This document shows positions 25,914 through 37,139 of a stretch of DNA of 64,000 bases, piece by piece. The position numbers and the translations under genes were made by a program. Below the pieces are notes generated by a model. The model made no database searches. It saw only the letters and a program-made list of their open reading frames with translations, and was not told where the DNA came from. Each line of letters begins with the position of its first letter. The stretch's first letter is position 1. The stretch covers positions 2,703,501 through 2,767,500 of the forward strand of contig JAFBJZ010000603.1 in assembly GCA_016785225.1 (NCBI GenBank), read 5' to 3'. The DNA comes from Psettodes erumei (lineage: Eukaryota; Chordata; Actinopteri; Pleuronectiformes; Psettodidae).

Positions 25914-26755
25914 ATGAAGGCTTTATCTTCACCGGAGTCTCCCAGACAGAGGACTATAAGAAGGGTAAGCATCCGGATTCTGGCTGTTAGGAGGAATATT
26001 TAGAGGAAAAATCGCCTAAAATTTGTGTGCAAGGTTATTAATCTAATTAATGTACGTTTCAATCCCAAGGTTTCCAAACCTCTAATGGAGAAACGCAGAC
26101 GGGAGCGGATCAACCACAGTTTGGAGACATTACGACTTCTGATGCTGGAGAACACACACAATGAGGTGCGTCTGTGCGTCATGGAGTTTTAGTTTGAGTG
26201 ATTCCCGATAAAATGCTGATGCGTTGATGTTAATATTAGGTTGTTCGGTGAGTAATTTGCGCTCTGATCACATTGCTTTAGAAACTGAAGAATCCAAAGG
26301 TGGAGAAAGCGGAGATTCTGGAGAGTGTGGTTCAGTTCCTGAAGACCGAGAAGGAGGTGGAGCGAGTACTGTCCAGGGAGCAGACCTGTGCCCGCCAGCA
26401 CAACTACAATGACGGCATGAGGTCCTGCCTGCTGAGGGTTAGTCACTTCATAGCCACCAAGAGCCAGGAGTCGGAGGAGACCGATGGGGATACAGTTCAG
26501 GCCTCTCTTTCGCCTCCTGAGCCCCGGACGCTCCCTTCCTCACCCGGGCACATCCACAAGGCACAAACACACGCTCCTGCTGGTGACTCGACCGTTCTGG
26601 CTCCTGAGCATCTGCCCCACCATCACAGCCAGCACGGGATCTCTCATCCGTACCTGAGCAAGAGGACTGGCTTCCACAGTGAGACCAGGACGCTGCTTTC
26701 CCCCACCGCAGCATGCACGAACACCGATCCTGTGTGGAGGCCCTGGCCTCAGTGA
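25914..26755 (+). CDS. her5: Hairy/E(spl) bHLH-Orange repressor, her5/her7 (HES7) class
   Basis: Three coding exons: 25914-25964, 26070-26165 and 26282-26755, giving 206 residues. The protein starts MKALSSPESPRQ. The bHLH spans residues 15-72, with the Hes-type proline in SKPLMEKRRRERIN and a helix 2 of NPKVEKAEILESVVQFLK. An Orange-like segment (YNDGMRSCLLRVSHFIATK) lies at 91-109. The Ser/Pro-rich tail ends in WRPWPQ, the Groucho-recruiting motif. The MK-LSSP start and the LMEKRRR.RIN.SLETLR core match my memory of zebrafish Her5, a repressor that maintains the midbrain-hindbrain progenitor zone; HES7/Her7 segmentation repressors are the alternative. It is divergent to the her11-like gene. 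There is no intron between helix 2 and the Orange domain, unlike its neighbour. Confidence 0.8.
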
Positions 26756-26826
26756 CAGACACTTCGACACAGATTTTATTTTGGATAAAATGTGCCCTGT
26801 AGCTTCCTGTAGATGACAACACCCCG

Positions 26827-26834
26827 TGTATATA
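26827..26834 (+). promoter_or_regulatory. Pumilio response element in the her5 3' UTR
   Basis: UGUAUAUA lies 72 nt after the her5 stop codon. A variant poly(A) signal, AGTAAA, follows at 26869-26874. The same octamer occurs in the her11 3' UTR. Confidence 0.5.
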
Positions 26835-26879
26835 TGTATTTTATTGTACAGCTTCAATCCTCTTGTACAGTAAAGACGT

Positions 26880-29743
26880 TTTCTATGAAACCTCTCACAT
26901 GAAAGATGATATTTTTCCACTTGATTTTCCTGATATGAGGATTTTGATTGAGTTGCACGCGCATCATGTGCTTTTTTTTTTTTTTTTTTAGAGCTTAGGT
27001 GTAAATATGAGATTTTTTTTAGGCGGGAATGTCCGCAGTCTGATGCTACAACACCAATGCTCTGTTTGGTGACGTTGTAATACGTGCGTAAAACTGATGA
27101 GACGCGTGCGTAAAATCGCTTCTCTGCTTTGAATTTCAAGGATTGTGATGGTGCTATTCTATTTTTTACTTCGCTCGGAGATGCATATATGCTTGCTGAG
27201 TTCTCTGTTCGCATTTGCAATAAAAGTTCAATTTCCTGATCATTCCAGATGAGTGGCCCATTCGCCGTGTGAATAGCTTGCACTTGAGTAGACTTTACGG
27301 CTGTCCTTTTGAAGAAAAGGGGGGCATCTGCAGAACCGTTAACACATACTTTATCCAGGCTGGACAACAGTTATGGCACATTTTGTCTTTTGAAATGTTG
27401 ATGGGAGGGAACCGGTCGTTGCTATGATGCTTGGAGAAGTTCTTCAGATGTAGAAAAGGGAAGCAAAGTGGTCATTCACACACAGACTGCTTCTGATGGG
27501 CTCTCATCCAATCTACAACATCAACAGACGTCTGACCACTGCTATAAATCATGAGTAACCCAGTCAGTACCAATCCATTTTAATTATGACACGCTGTATT
27601 TGGTCATTTGTAAAGAGTTCCCTCTTTGTTACATGAGGTGGGAAAACAAAAAACAGACATGGGGGCACTGGTTACAAGGAATATGTCGTGTTTTCTTCGG
27701 ATTAAACGTTGCAAGAACAACTCCATAGTAAATGCATTTGAAATAAATTCATTTTTACTACAAGCCGAGACTTGTTTCGGTCGCCGTGCTTTAGTGTGTT
27801 GGATTAAAGCTGCTGAGCGTGGACAGTGTGCAGTTGGCCACTGTCGTGTGCGTTTCTACATCTGCAAAAACTGCACTAAAAGCAACGGGCTCCCGCGTAT
27901 CAACATATCAATGCACGCCGGACCGTCTCATAAGTGTTCTCATCCCTGGGTGAAGTACGCGCTAACGACCCAGCAACTCCCCCTTTTATTGTACATGGGT
28001 GGTTCATCTCCCCTAACGGCCCATCACTATCTTTGACGCATGGTCCTTCTGATACTTCTCGTTTGCTGGGGAAGGTGCCATCCGTGTTTTCTGATGATGC
28101 GAAGTCATACATTTTTATCCCATTTCTCAGCTTGTGATGACCCAGTGCAGGGCAAAATGCACGCATTCCTTCGAGCCTGATTGAAAACATCTCCAATCAA
28201 AGGAGGTGTTAGTCCCGCTCGGCTGATCTCTGGACAGGATGCTCCTTTGTGCGTTTTTAAGCTTTAACCCCCCCGGTGAAAAACCCCCAGGACTAAGTAA
28301 ATCAATTAAAGCTGGAGTCCGATTAGGGTTTCATTCGAGAGGCATTTTTCTCAATGGAGATTAAACCAATTTATTGTCAGTCTAAAATGGATAGAGTTCA
28401 GTGTGGGTGTGTCTGCGTATGGATCTCCAGTTCCTGTACTTTACAGATTTACCGAAGAATGACTTTGAACTTTTAATCGCAAGAGGTTTGCCCACTCTTT
28501 CTCAACCAGGGGGATCAGAAACACGTCAACCAGCAGTTGTTCGGCCGCAAAGTGTCACGTCAGCGCGAACACAGTAAAGGCAAAGTGATAAATCCCCTTT
28601 TGGCCTCGTCATCAAACCCATTTGATGCCCTCACTTCACATGGGCCAAAACGTCACGGTGTTGTGTTGTGATAGTAGGTTAGTCCCACACACCTTCTGCA
28701 GTGACTTTAAGTTCGTAGCCCATAGAGATATCCAAGTTGCAGTCCAACGCTTATTACAACCTGAATTTAAAAAAACATCCTCTAACGACCCAATGAGATG
28801 CAGAATCAGTCGGACTCTCTTGGACCTCCACAGATTTCCTCCTGTATTTTACAGCATGTGTGGGTGATGCCACGTGTCGGCCAGCGTTACGGCCGCGGTC
28901 TGGATCATATAAAAACACCCGGCACCTCGGGGTGTTAATGGGTTTGCTGGCACCCACGCGCCAGAGGCGACAGGCTCGTGCACGTGGGGGGGGACCGCCG
29001 CTCTGGGACGCGGTGCTGTTATATTGCACACATCTGCGTGTTTTTTTTCAGCCCGCATTCATCACACGCCATAAAACACGTCCATGTCTTACGTGTCGCT
29101 GAGGAGATATTGCACTTTTTTTTTCTTGGTAAACGTGGCTCAGTGGGTCAAACGTAAGCCGTGATACAAGAACAGGCTGCCAGCAGCAGCTCCATGAGCA
29201 GAATAAGTGAGAACTCCATCCATGGTAACGCTTAACACACGTTTTCTTTTAGTTTCAATGTAAGCTGATTTAACGTTCAATATTAACTCTAAATTTCTGG
29301 ACCCCAGTTTTAAGCTCCCCAAACTAGAATCTTGTAATTAAAAAAATTTGCATTCATTTCAAAATATCCACAGTTCTTTGCCATTTTGCCGATGAGGAAG
29401 TACTCATTCTTTACACTGGAGGAAGACTTTTGTTTCATATTATTTATGGGGCCGAAATCCTGCTCTTGTTTTTCGGACGGCTTGGAAATTTAAGTGAACC
29501 ATTCTCACACAGGCGCTAGCGCTGACCTTTTTATAGCGATGGAATTCCACACCCTCTATCAATTCATGAGAAACGAGGAAAGGAAGGTCCATTCATGAAA
29601 AACATGTTTACTAGTTCTTGACAAGAGAAAAGTCACAGTAACAACACTGAAAGTTAATGACAAGATACAAGCAGAATTTTGCTGCTTCGGCCTTCTGTTG
29701 GAGATTTACATTGTATTATGACTATCCCCTCTTACTTATGCTG
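26880..29743. other. Intergenic region between her5 and pfdn6
   Basis: No gene is supported. A 136-codon ORF at 27626-28036 has no domain and no coding character. The segment holds a poly(T) run near 26972-26990, inverted TCF/LEF-like motifs at 28196-28203 and 28244-28250, and the GC-rich E-box island at 28865-28990. As the 3' flank of a developmental repressor, enhancers are plausible here. Confidence 0.45.
28865..28990. promoter_or_regulatory. GC-rich E-box island with TATA-like element
   Basis: CACGTG occurs at 28871-28876 and 28981-28986. A CACGCG class-C/N-box-like site is at 28955-28960, and TATAAAA at 28908-28914. The surroundings are CpG-rich, unlike the AT-rich flanks. This arrangement resembles promoters of Hes/Her target genes. 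No gene start downstream is evident. Confidence 0.35.
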
Positions 29744-29751
29744 TGTGTGTC

Positions 29752-29809
<58 letters not shown>

Positions 29810-29813
29810 CGTG
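29744..29813. repeat. (TG)n microsatellite at the start of the pfdn6 3' UTR
   Basis: A TG tract with a few CTG and CGTG interruptions. On the coding strand of pfdn6 it reads (CA)n and begins only a few nucleotides after the TGA stop. Confidence 0.95.
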
Positions 29814-29814
29814 G

Positions 29815-31881
29815 TCAGACTTTGCCAGCGGTGAGGCCCTGAGCTCTCTGAAACTCCTGCTGTAAACTGGACAAGACTTCTCGGTGCTGTTCGGATTTCT
29901 TTTCCATGTCTTTCAGGAGCGTCTCATACCTTTGACTGTAACAGGACATAACACAGAAAGAAGAACACAATACAAATGTTACAGACACTCACGTGACAGG
30001 TTGTTGCTCACAGTTCTATATGAGAGATCCTTTTGTCACTGCACGCCATTGTCCCTAGAATTCTATTTCTGTTCCGCAAACATAAACAGGAGACTGTACA
30101 ATGGGAATATTCTGAAAAAAATAAGCATGAAGTCTCCTTTTCTCATCGTCCGCTGTTGTTGTGGCATAACACACAAAAATGTGCCGGTGTTCACGTGGTA
30201 AGAAAACAGGCGGCGTAAACGGAGACGTCGTGGATCATTTTCCCCACACGTACTTGACCTGTTACTGAGCACAATGACCACCTGTGCCCATTTCCACACC
30301 TGAGCTGTTGGTAAATATTCAATTGCGAATTTGTGCCAAGGGCCAATGCTACACAATGGCTCATTTAAAGAAAGTATGTGGAGGAGTTTCAGAGCACAGC
30401 GAGTCGCACTTGGCCAACAGTTATCGAACACTTGATTCTTTGAATAACAACACAGGCACATTCAAGGTGTTGTATTATGAACATCTCCATGGTGATTTGA
30501 GACAGGAAGTTATTAAACATATTCGAAATTTAAAGACATCAAGACATAACATTTTAAGTTTCTGTGATATTATTTTCAGGGAATGAATGTCTTTCTTATA
30601 AACGGTAATATTCTAGAATACATCTAATGATAACTGCCCATGTAAACTTGTGAAGTCACATCTGAGGAAGTGTAAGATCCACTGGAACCATGATAGCTGA
30701 GTTTACTGTAGACCACTAACGTTAAGATAAGGATGGTGGCTTTATAGAGCAGCGATCAATTCAGGACATTATTAAACTTTCATGATGTTCTCAGTCTAGA
30801 TATGAAGACTCTGGAAGATCTGTCCCAGAAGTGGGAAACAATTCATGAGGCAAAGCGGAACAACTGTGCATCAAGCGCAGGATAAACGTTCTGCACAGTG
30901 GCCTTCTTCAGATCTGGGACATATTTCCTGTTTACCTGTTGGCATGGGAACAACCCCATAATGACTCATAGCTGCAGGCTATGACACATTATGTGCTTGT
31001 GCCATAGTATCTTCTCAAGGTGTGAGAAAACAACCCTGTTTTCTGTGTCAGCTGTTCGAGGCCAGTTGGCGTGGTGCCTTCAGCCACATATTCAAATTCA
31101 TGTTGGCGTTCAAGGCTTCATTCTTAATATTTAGATTGTTGCCATTATTGCTGTTGTTGAGCCCCAGCTGCAATTTATCACCTTTTCATTGCTATCCCCA
31201 CATAATCATAGCAAGTACACTCTGCCAGCGCACAGACTTACGCTTTACTCTTCTGATGAATATGAAATGTGGTGGTCCCATTCATACACACAGCTGATTG
31301 GGGAACTTGGTACCCCTATGTGATTTTATATCAACCATACTCACATTTCTCCGTTGATGTACTCCAGCCTTTTTGCAACCGTGGCTTTGGCCTCGTCCAG
31401 CTCTTGCTTCACTAACACTGGACCGATGAGCTTATAAACTGTGTTTGTGCTGCCCAGCAGATCCAGCTCCTGGGAGGAGAGAGAGAATGTGTTTAAATAC
31501 GGAACAATGCTTTCATACGACACGTGAACGAGGACAGAAAACGAGTTCTTCATCACCTCTTTGACAATGTTGTTCTCTGTCAGTTGCGTCTCCAGCTTCT
31601 GTCGAGCTGACATGTTCTTGCTAACATCTGAACGACAGACAGGCATTTACTGATGAGTGTAGCCACTGATCATATTTATTATAATACCGCAGTCGAAATA
31701 TATAATATATGACGGGAAATGTTGATCTAGCTCATTCAATGTACCACTAGCTCTCCTAATATGGCCATTTAGCTTCCTCACCACAACATGGCACCATATG
31801 AGAATACAGTTACCCACCTTTCTGCATCTGTGTGTATTTTTCTAATTCCGCTTTTAGTTTCTTTTGAATGGCGTCTGCCAT
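29815..31881 (-). CDS. pfdn6: Prefoldin subunit 6
   Basis: Four coding exons on the minus strand: 31818-31881, 31557-31627, 31345-31469 and 29815-29935. Together they give 381 bp, or 126 residues (human 129). The translation runs MADAIQKKLKAELEKYTQMQ, then KNMSARQKLETQLTENNIVK, ELDLLGSTNTVYKLIGPVLV and KQELDEAKATVAKRLEYING. The last exon encodes QRYETLLKDMEKKSEQHREV and ends GLTAGKV. This is a beta-type prefoldin: two long coiled-coil helices around a central beta-hairpin (GPVLVKQ). In the heterohexameric jellyfish-shaped complex it passes unfolded actin and tubulin to the CCT chaperonin in the cytosol. It is divergent from mmgt1 with start codons 403 bp apart, so the two probably share a promoter. 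The 2.2-kb unit is complete. Confidence 0.93.
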
Positions 31882-32284
31882 GTTTGCGTTTGCTCGAAAA
31901 AGCGCTGTAGACGGAGTAAGTGGAGAATATAAGAATATACAACTAAGCGTGGTGTGGCATGAAAGCGCTTCCTCGGCTAACAGGAAAGGGCAGCGGCTCC
32001 AGCGGATGTTACCCGATCCCTTCAAAGTAAGAGCCCTCGTCAGTTCAGTTGGGTATTTACGACAAATAAACTCGCACAAGAACAGAACACAGACAAATAA
32101 ACGAGCACCGAATCCCCTCCACAGTTCGTATATTTAAATGGAATTTAATTTAAATGCATTTCCCCATTAGTGTTTAATTTTGACCCTGTCATGGTTGCGG
32201 CTGTCTACGACATTGTTTTACGACGCAGTTTTACGACGCCGTTTTACGACACTGCACGGAGGTTCCTCATCGCTCTGGATCAAG
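31882..32284. promoter_or_regulatory. Bidirectional promoter of pfdn6 and mmgt1
   Basis: Only 403 bp separate the two divergent start codons. The region is moderately CpG-rich next to mmgt1. It contains three tandem 13-bp units, GTTTTACGACGCA, at 32215-32253. A YY1-like AAGATGGCC overlaps the mmgt1 start codon. No TATA box is evident, typical of housekeeping promoters. Confidence 0.6.
32215..32253. repeat. Three tandem 13-bp repeats (GTTTTACGACGCM)
   Basis: Units at 32215-32227, 32228-32240 and 32241-32253. The first two differ only in the last base; the third ends ACT. They lie 32 bp before the mmgt1 start codon. Confidence 0.9.
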
Positions 32285-33433
32285 ATGGCCTCGTCGTTTT
32301 GGAAAGGTGTTGTCGGCGTCGGACTGTTTGCCTTAGCTCACGCAGCTTTTTCAGCGGCACAGCGTAAGTATGGGCACTCGCCACCCTTGCTCACTCCGCG
32401 GGGGTCCGGTGTCTGCCGGCGGGCTGATAAAACAGCAGCACCTGTCTTTGGTTCCGGCGGCGAGCTAACTCGATGCTAGCGGGGCTTAGCTCCGCTTTGA
32501 ATCAGGGAGATCTCTGTCCGCACTTGATATTAAAATGGCACGGGGACGTAACGGCACGCATGACCAGCACGCTCTTCAGTATTAAAAACGACCACCCTGC
32601 AAATTAACCCATGTGATTTCTCCCATCAGATCGATCGTACATGCGACTCACAGAGAAAGAGAACGAGACGCTACCAATTGATGTGAGTGACATTCATCCT
32701 GGCATCGTTCATTTCCTGCCCTCCTTTCCCCCCCAGCTAATGTTGAAGTGCCTCTTCCACCCGTTCACTTTCCCTTTTCCCGCTGCAGATCGTATTACAG
32801 ACCCTGTTGTCGTTCGTGATGACCTGTTACGGCATTGTCCACATTGCCGGGGAGTTCAAAGACATGGACGCTTCATCAGAGCTGAAAAACAAGTAGGTTG
32901 CGTTGCCCCTGCGGCACCTCTCTCCCCCGATGACGCGCTTGTTTGTGTCCTCCGCCACTGGGGAAACACGCAGGTTACATCAACCGCATCTGCGGCAGCG
33001 TTACTTTGAATTCCGCTCCCACTCGGTTACTGATAAGATAAGATATTAAAAGTAGCAACACAAATGGTGGTGACGGTTTCTCAGAGGCCAGAGTAATGTC
33101 TGGGATTTGCTTGTTTTGTCTGATGTAGAGACTGGAACCTGCAGATATTCAGTTTACCGTCAAAGCATCATATTTAAGAGGCTGGAACTGGCGAACGTTT
33201 GGACTTTTCGCTTGGATCGCCGAGAGCAGCGCAAGGTTCGCGCCGTAACGGTGTTGTTTCTTTTCCCCCCCCTCAGAACGTTTGATACGCTGAGGAACCA
33301 CCCATCCTTTTACCTCTTCAATCACCGCGGCCGGGTGCTGTTCCGCACGCCCGAGGAGGAGCCCTCCTCTGCACGCAACCAGCAAGCTCTTCCCAACCCC
33401 ATACGGCTACGCAAGCTGGAGCATTTGCACTGA
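32285..33433 (+). CDS. mmgt1: Membrane magnesium transporter 1 / ER membrane complex subunit 5
   Basis: Four coding exons: 32285-32363, 32630-32682, 32789-32892 and 33277-33433, giving 130 residues (human 131). The start is MASSFWKGVVGVGLFALAHA. Two hydrophobic segments lie at about residues 5-27 and 45-66 (VLQTLLSFVMTCYGIVHIAG). A conserved cytosolic part follows (EFKDMDASSELKNKTFDTLR, NHPSFYLFNHRGRVLF), ending RLRKLEHLH. EMC5 is a core membrane subunit of the ER membrane protein complex, which inserts tail-anchored and multipass proteins; magnesium transport activity was also proposed. The gene is divergent to pfdn6 and sits in the Xq26.3-like block. Its poly(A) signal AATAAA is at 33929-33934. 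Confidence 0.95.
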
Positions 33434-33928
33434 GACTGGCCTTTTTTTTCCCCCCCACCCGCCCGCAACATCGCCTACATCAGATAACGTTTGTTTTTGT
33501 TAGACAGAGCGACAGTTCATCTTCCTCTACTTTTGTATATAAACTAATAAGCTGTCCAAACTCGTATCTGGGTTCACAGAAACGGTCGTTACCATATTAA
33601 ACACTTGACTGTGCCAACCTTTCGGTTTTTCAAGCAGATCTGTTTGTATATACAGTATGTAAATGCTTTGGAGTCTTAAGATACTGAGACATCTCCCCTC
33701 TTTTGTCCCGTCTGAACTGAACTGGGATATTGCTGTCCGTTGTGTATCCTTTGTACGAGGGGCATAAAAACACTGTTGTTACTGTTTCATTTCAACCGCA
33801 CATGAGTCTTGAGCCGGGCAGAATTTCTCGCTAACTGAAATGCGTTTAGTTGTATGAACTAAGGGCCATTTTTTTTCCCTTAATGATTTCCTGGAAGCAT
33901 AAAGGTTCACCTGTACATCCTTGTATGC

Positions 33929-33934
33929 AATAAA
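33929..33934 (+). terminator. mmgt1 poly(A) signal
   Basis: Canonical AATAAA within GCAATAAAGAGG, about 500 bp after the stop codon. The 3' UTR between them has no ORF. Confidence 0.7.
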
Positions 33935-35205
33935 GAGGTCCGATTTATGCCACAGGAAATCTGCTTAAGGAAAGAGATCTGAGAGCAGACGACATTAGAC
34001 AGCCGCTCTAATGATACTGTGAACAAGAAGGCAGAGTAGAAAGTTAATGGTACATTTATTTGGGTGAAGTTTGAGTTTCCTTCATTTTACATTTTGTTAA
34101 GATTCAACAGGTTGTTTTTAATTTAATAAAAGGCATACTGATTTTACAAAGTGTCTATTGTTGTGGTTTTTTGCCTCAGAGTTCATATTCAGGGGGTGGC
34201 TGTTGCTTTTCTCATGCCACAAGCTGTCGGGACTGCCAGAAAGAAAGAACAAGAGGGCATCGATCATCTTCTGTGCAGTCCAGTCCAACCTTATTTGTGT
34301 AGCACCGATTTGCAACGCACATTATCTGTAGCAGAACAGGACTCAGATGGGGGCAGCCATTGACTGGTTGGGTTGAAAGAGAGACGGTGGAGAGAGGAGA
34401 AAGAAGTTGGGAAGAGGACAGAGAGAGAGACCGGGAGCAGTTGTATGTACTAGTGTTTTAATGATAGTGAGTAATACTAGTGAGACTTAATTAAAAAGTA
34501 GTGATGGTAACAGTTGAGGCCTTTTTTAAGTAAACACAAAGACATCGGTTACAAACTCTGATGCTGTCGCGGCGCATTCCAGTCGCTGTTAGGAATGACT
34601 GCATGCAGAGGTGGTCTATAAGTGCGACCTCGCTGCTGCATCACAAAAAAAACAAAACAAAATCAGTCAACCTGGTCAAACCACCTGCAGTTGCTGACGT
34701 TGTCCTGTAGGCGTCAGCAAAGGCTGGACTTTCAGTCCGAGTTCTCCAGGAGGCCCCTCAAAGCTGTCAGAGGTGAAACCCTGTTCAACTTTTATTTTGT
34801 TTTTTTTCCATGTCCATCTCCTCTTTTTACTTTCAGCTGAAGGTGGATTCTGCTGGGCTCAACAGATTTGTGGTGAGGTTAGTTCCAGGCAATAAGAGCT
34901 GATGTTATTTGTGACGGATTTGCTGGTTCATCAAATGAACTTCAACTCAGATGACAGCTGGAATGTTGTCTTTACTCTGTCAGGTTTCTAGTTAGTTCTA
35001 TGCAGACTATAGAATATGTTTTTTTTGGTGGAGGGTTTAGGAGAGAGCTGTTTCTTCATTGGTTCAAGTATGTCGCTGGATCAATATCAGAGGTCACAAG
35101 AACTGACTTTTTCTCTTCACGCCTTTAAAAGGGAATCTGATCAAACTTGTGTGGGAAAATGCACTTTGGTTAAACAAAATCACACCAACGTGCACATGCA
35201 CTGCA

Positions 35206-35209
<4 letters not shown>

Positions 35210-35239
<30 letters not shown>
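35210..35239. repeat. (CA)n microsatellite
   Basis: About 15 uninterrupted CA units. Confidence 0.95.
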
Positions 35240-35241
<2 letters not shown>

Positions 35242-35522
35242 AATACAGCAGGTGACAAGTCGCTGCCATTCCTGCTGCACTGAGCTGCACCTGAGAGCGA
35301 CTCCATTGCTTGTTCATACTTACGGCGAGCCGGTGTGTGTCGTCGCGGTCAGCTCAGTCGGCAAACGCCAGGTATTGCCGATTTTCTAGCAGCGAGGAAA
35401 AGCCGACCTTACAGCCCGAGCTAATAACGTTCCAGCAAGCTGAGAATGTAGGTCAGACGCCCGTCTGTAGATAAAACGCGTGCATGTCTTTGTAGAAGGT
35501 GAAGGGGTTTTGATTGAGTGCT

Positions 35523-35558
35523 GGAGAGCTGTTGCGTGTCTGGATGCAACAGCTCTCC
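35523..35558. repeat. Perfect 13-bp inverted repeat (hairpin)
   Basis: Arms GGAGAGCTGTTGC (35523-35535) and GCAACAGCTCTCC (35546-35558) are exact reverse complements around a 10-nt loop. It lies about 50 nt beyond a minus-strand AATAAA (35609-35614) that may end ints6l. Confidence 0.9.
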
Positions 35559-35608
35559 TTCTGAGCGGAATCACTGACACCGACAGTGGATGTCATTCTA
35601 CCTGGTGG

Positions 35609-35614
35609 TTTATT
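35609..35614 (-). terminator. Candidate ints6l poly(A) signal
   Basis: Minus-strand AATAAA about 1.5 kb after the ints6l stop. It implies a 3' UTR from 37139 to about 35590. No closer canonical signal was noticed, but this was not checked exhaustively. Confidence 0.4.
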
Positions 35615-37139
35615 TTTTGTTTTGTTAAAAAAAAAGAGAGCATAAAACTTTACACTTTGTATACGCATTTGACAGTTTACAAAATTGGCTTTAAACGTTT
35701 TCTCTCAAAATATTTCTTATACTCTGAAATAAACAAATTCACAAAAATAATCTATATTCCTTATGAACATTAAAAAGTAGTGTACATCTGTCGTTAAAAA
35801 CAAGGAGAATGAGGGAGGAACGCTGACTCGGGTTCATGTAAAAAGCAGCAGAGGGCAGATTACCAGCTGTTCAAGTTCGACAACAGGCGACTGTCCACTG
35901 AGCCCGGACAGATGCAGACGCGTCTCTGAATCAAGTCGGAATTCTGAGGATCTCAATGGAGTGTTTGTTGTGCTGTGGAGGAAGATTTTGTGTGTGTGTG
36001 TGTGTATATGTTGGGGGGGTATCACTAAATGGACACCACCAGCTGCGTTCACTGAACCCATGTTCTATTGCTATCGTGGCAGGTAAGAGGACGCTGACGC
36101 TCAGTCGCTACGTCGGTGAACGCAACGCAGCCTCGTGTGCGGCGTCTCATCGACGAGTCCCGTCTCCGGTAACGCTAATGCTTCTGCTGTGTGTACTGCT
36201 GTCACTCAGTTAAAAACAAAAACAAATGGACCCAGTTTGGACATTTCAAACCAACTTAAGACAGGTATGTGTGAAGTTCGCCTTTTTGACCTCGAAATGC
36301 GCATTGGGGTCGGGCAGTATGAGGTTTACCGTTCACGCCTTTAATGTGGAAGTAAAGGCTCTTCTTGTAATCACGTGATGGGGCGCCTTGATTCATCAGG
36401 CGTTTCACTGGCTGGATTAGACAATAACACACGTTTCCATCGGGATGTTTCGTCTCTCTGCGGTTTCTCGAACTCAAGTGCCAGGAAAGTGGCGATGGGT
36501 CACGACATATATTGCCACTGCGACGTTAAATGGCGTAAAACACTCGCAGATTTGACCCATATTGCCCGACCCTAATGCTAGTGGGTATCATGAGATGCTG
36601 ATAGGAGAATGGGAAAACAGTGGGTAACAGTAAAGAAAAACGTCAGTGCATCGTTATGCAGATATAACACTAAAAGTACGAGGAGTACCCAGAATGCTCC
36701 TGTCAGCCATCCAGCGACATGAGGTGTGTTACTGTCGAACGGTTGCAGTCTCACAAACACGTTTCAGACCAGCTGAAAGACTATAGAACAGTAACAGGGA
36801 TATTCCCGTCGGCTTGCCGTGTGTCTGTCAGTCTGACGGAGTGTGTGTTGGCGACAAATGTGCTGATACGGACAAAAGCCATATGGATGTTTAAGGCATC
36901 TGTCGATAACAATGAGGATTATGTTGAGTCTCTTTGCTCATCCGCAGCGGATCCGCGCAGACGGCGCCCTCCTCCAGTTAAACCCCTTACCTCTCACAGG
37001 ATGTGATGTAACAGCGCGGGGGGCAGTAGGAGCGTGGAGCTCTCAGTGCATTTGTCCTTTTTCCCTCCTCCGCTTCCCCCCCCCCAGTTTGTCTCTTTGA
37101 GGCCGGTCAGCGAGGACAGCCAGGACGGCTTCTTGGTCA

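Larger units (their letters stand above)
33950..35600. other. Intergenic region between mmgt1 and ints6l
   Basis: No gene is supported. It includes a degenerate repeat-like stretch at about 34285-34470 (CCTTATTTGTGTAGCACCGA, then purine-rich GAGAGAGAGACC) and a CA microsatellite at 35210-35239. ORFs are short and lack domains. Confidence 0.5.

Noticed and set aside
26540..27367. 275-codon minus-strand ORF
   Set aside because: It is antisense to her5 exon 3 and its 3' flank; no domain, and it contains a long lysine run from poly(T).
27626..28036. 136-codon plus-strand ORF between her5 and pfdn6
   Set aside because: No recognisable family, domain or splice context; composition is random-like.
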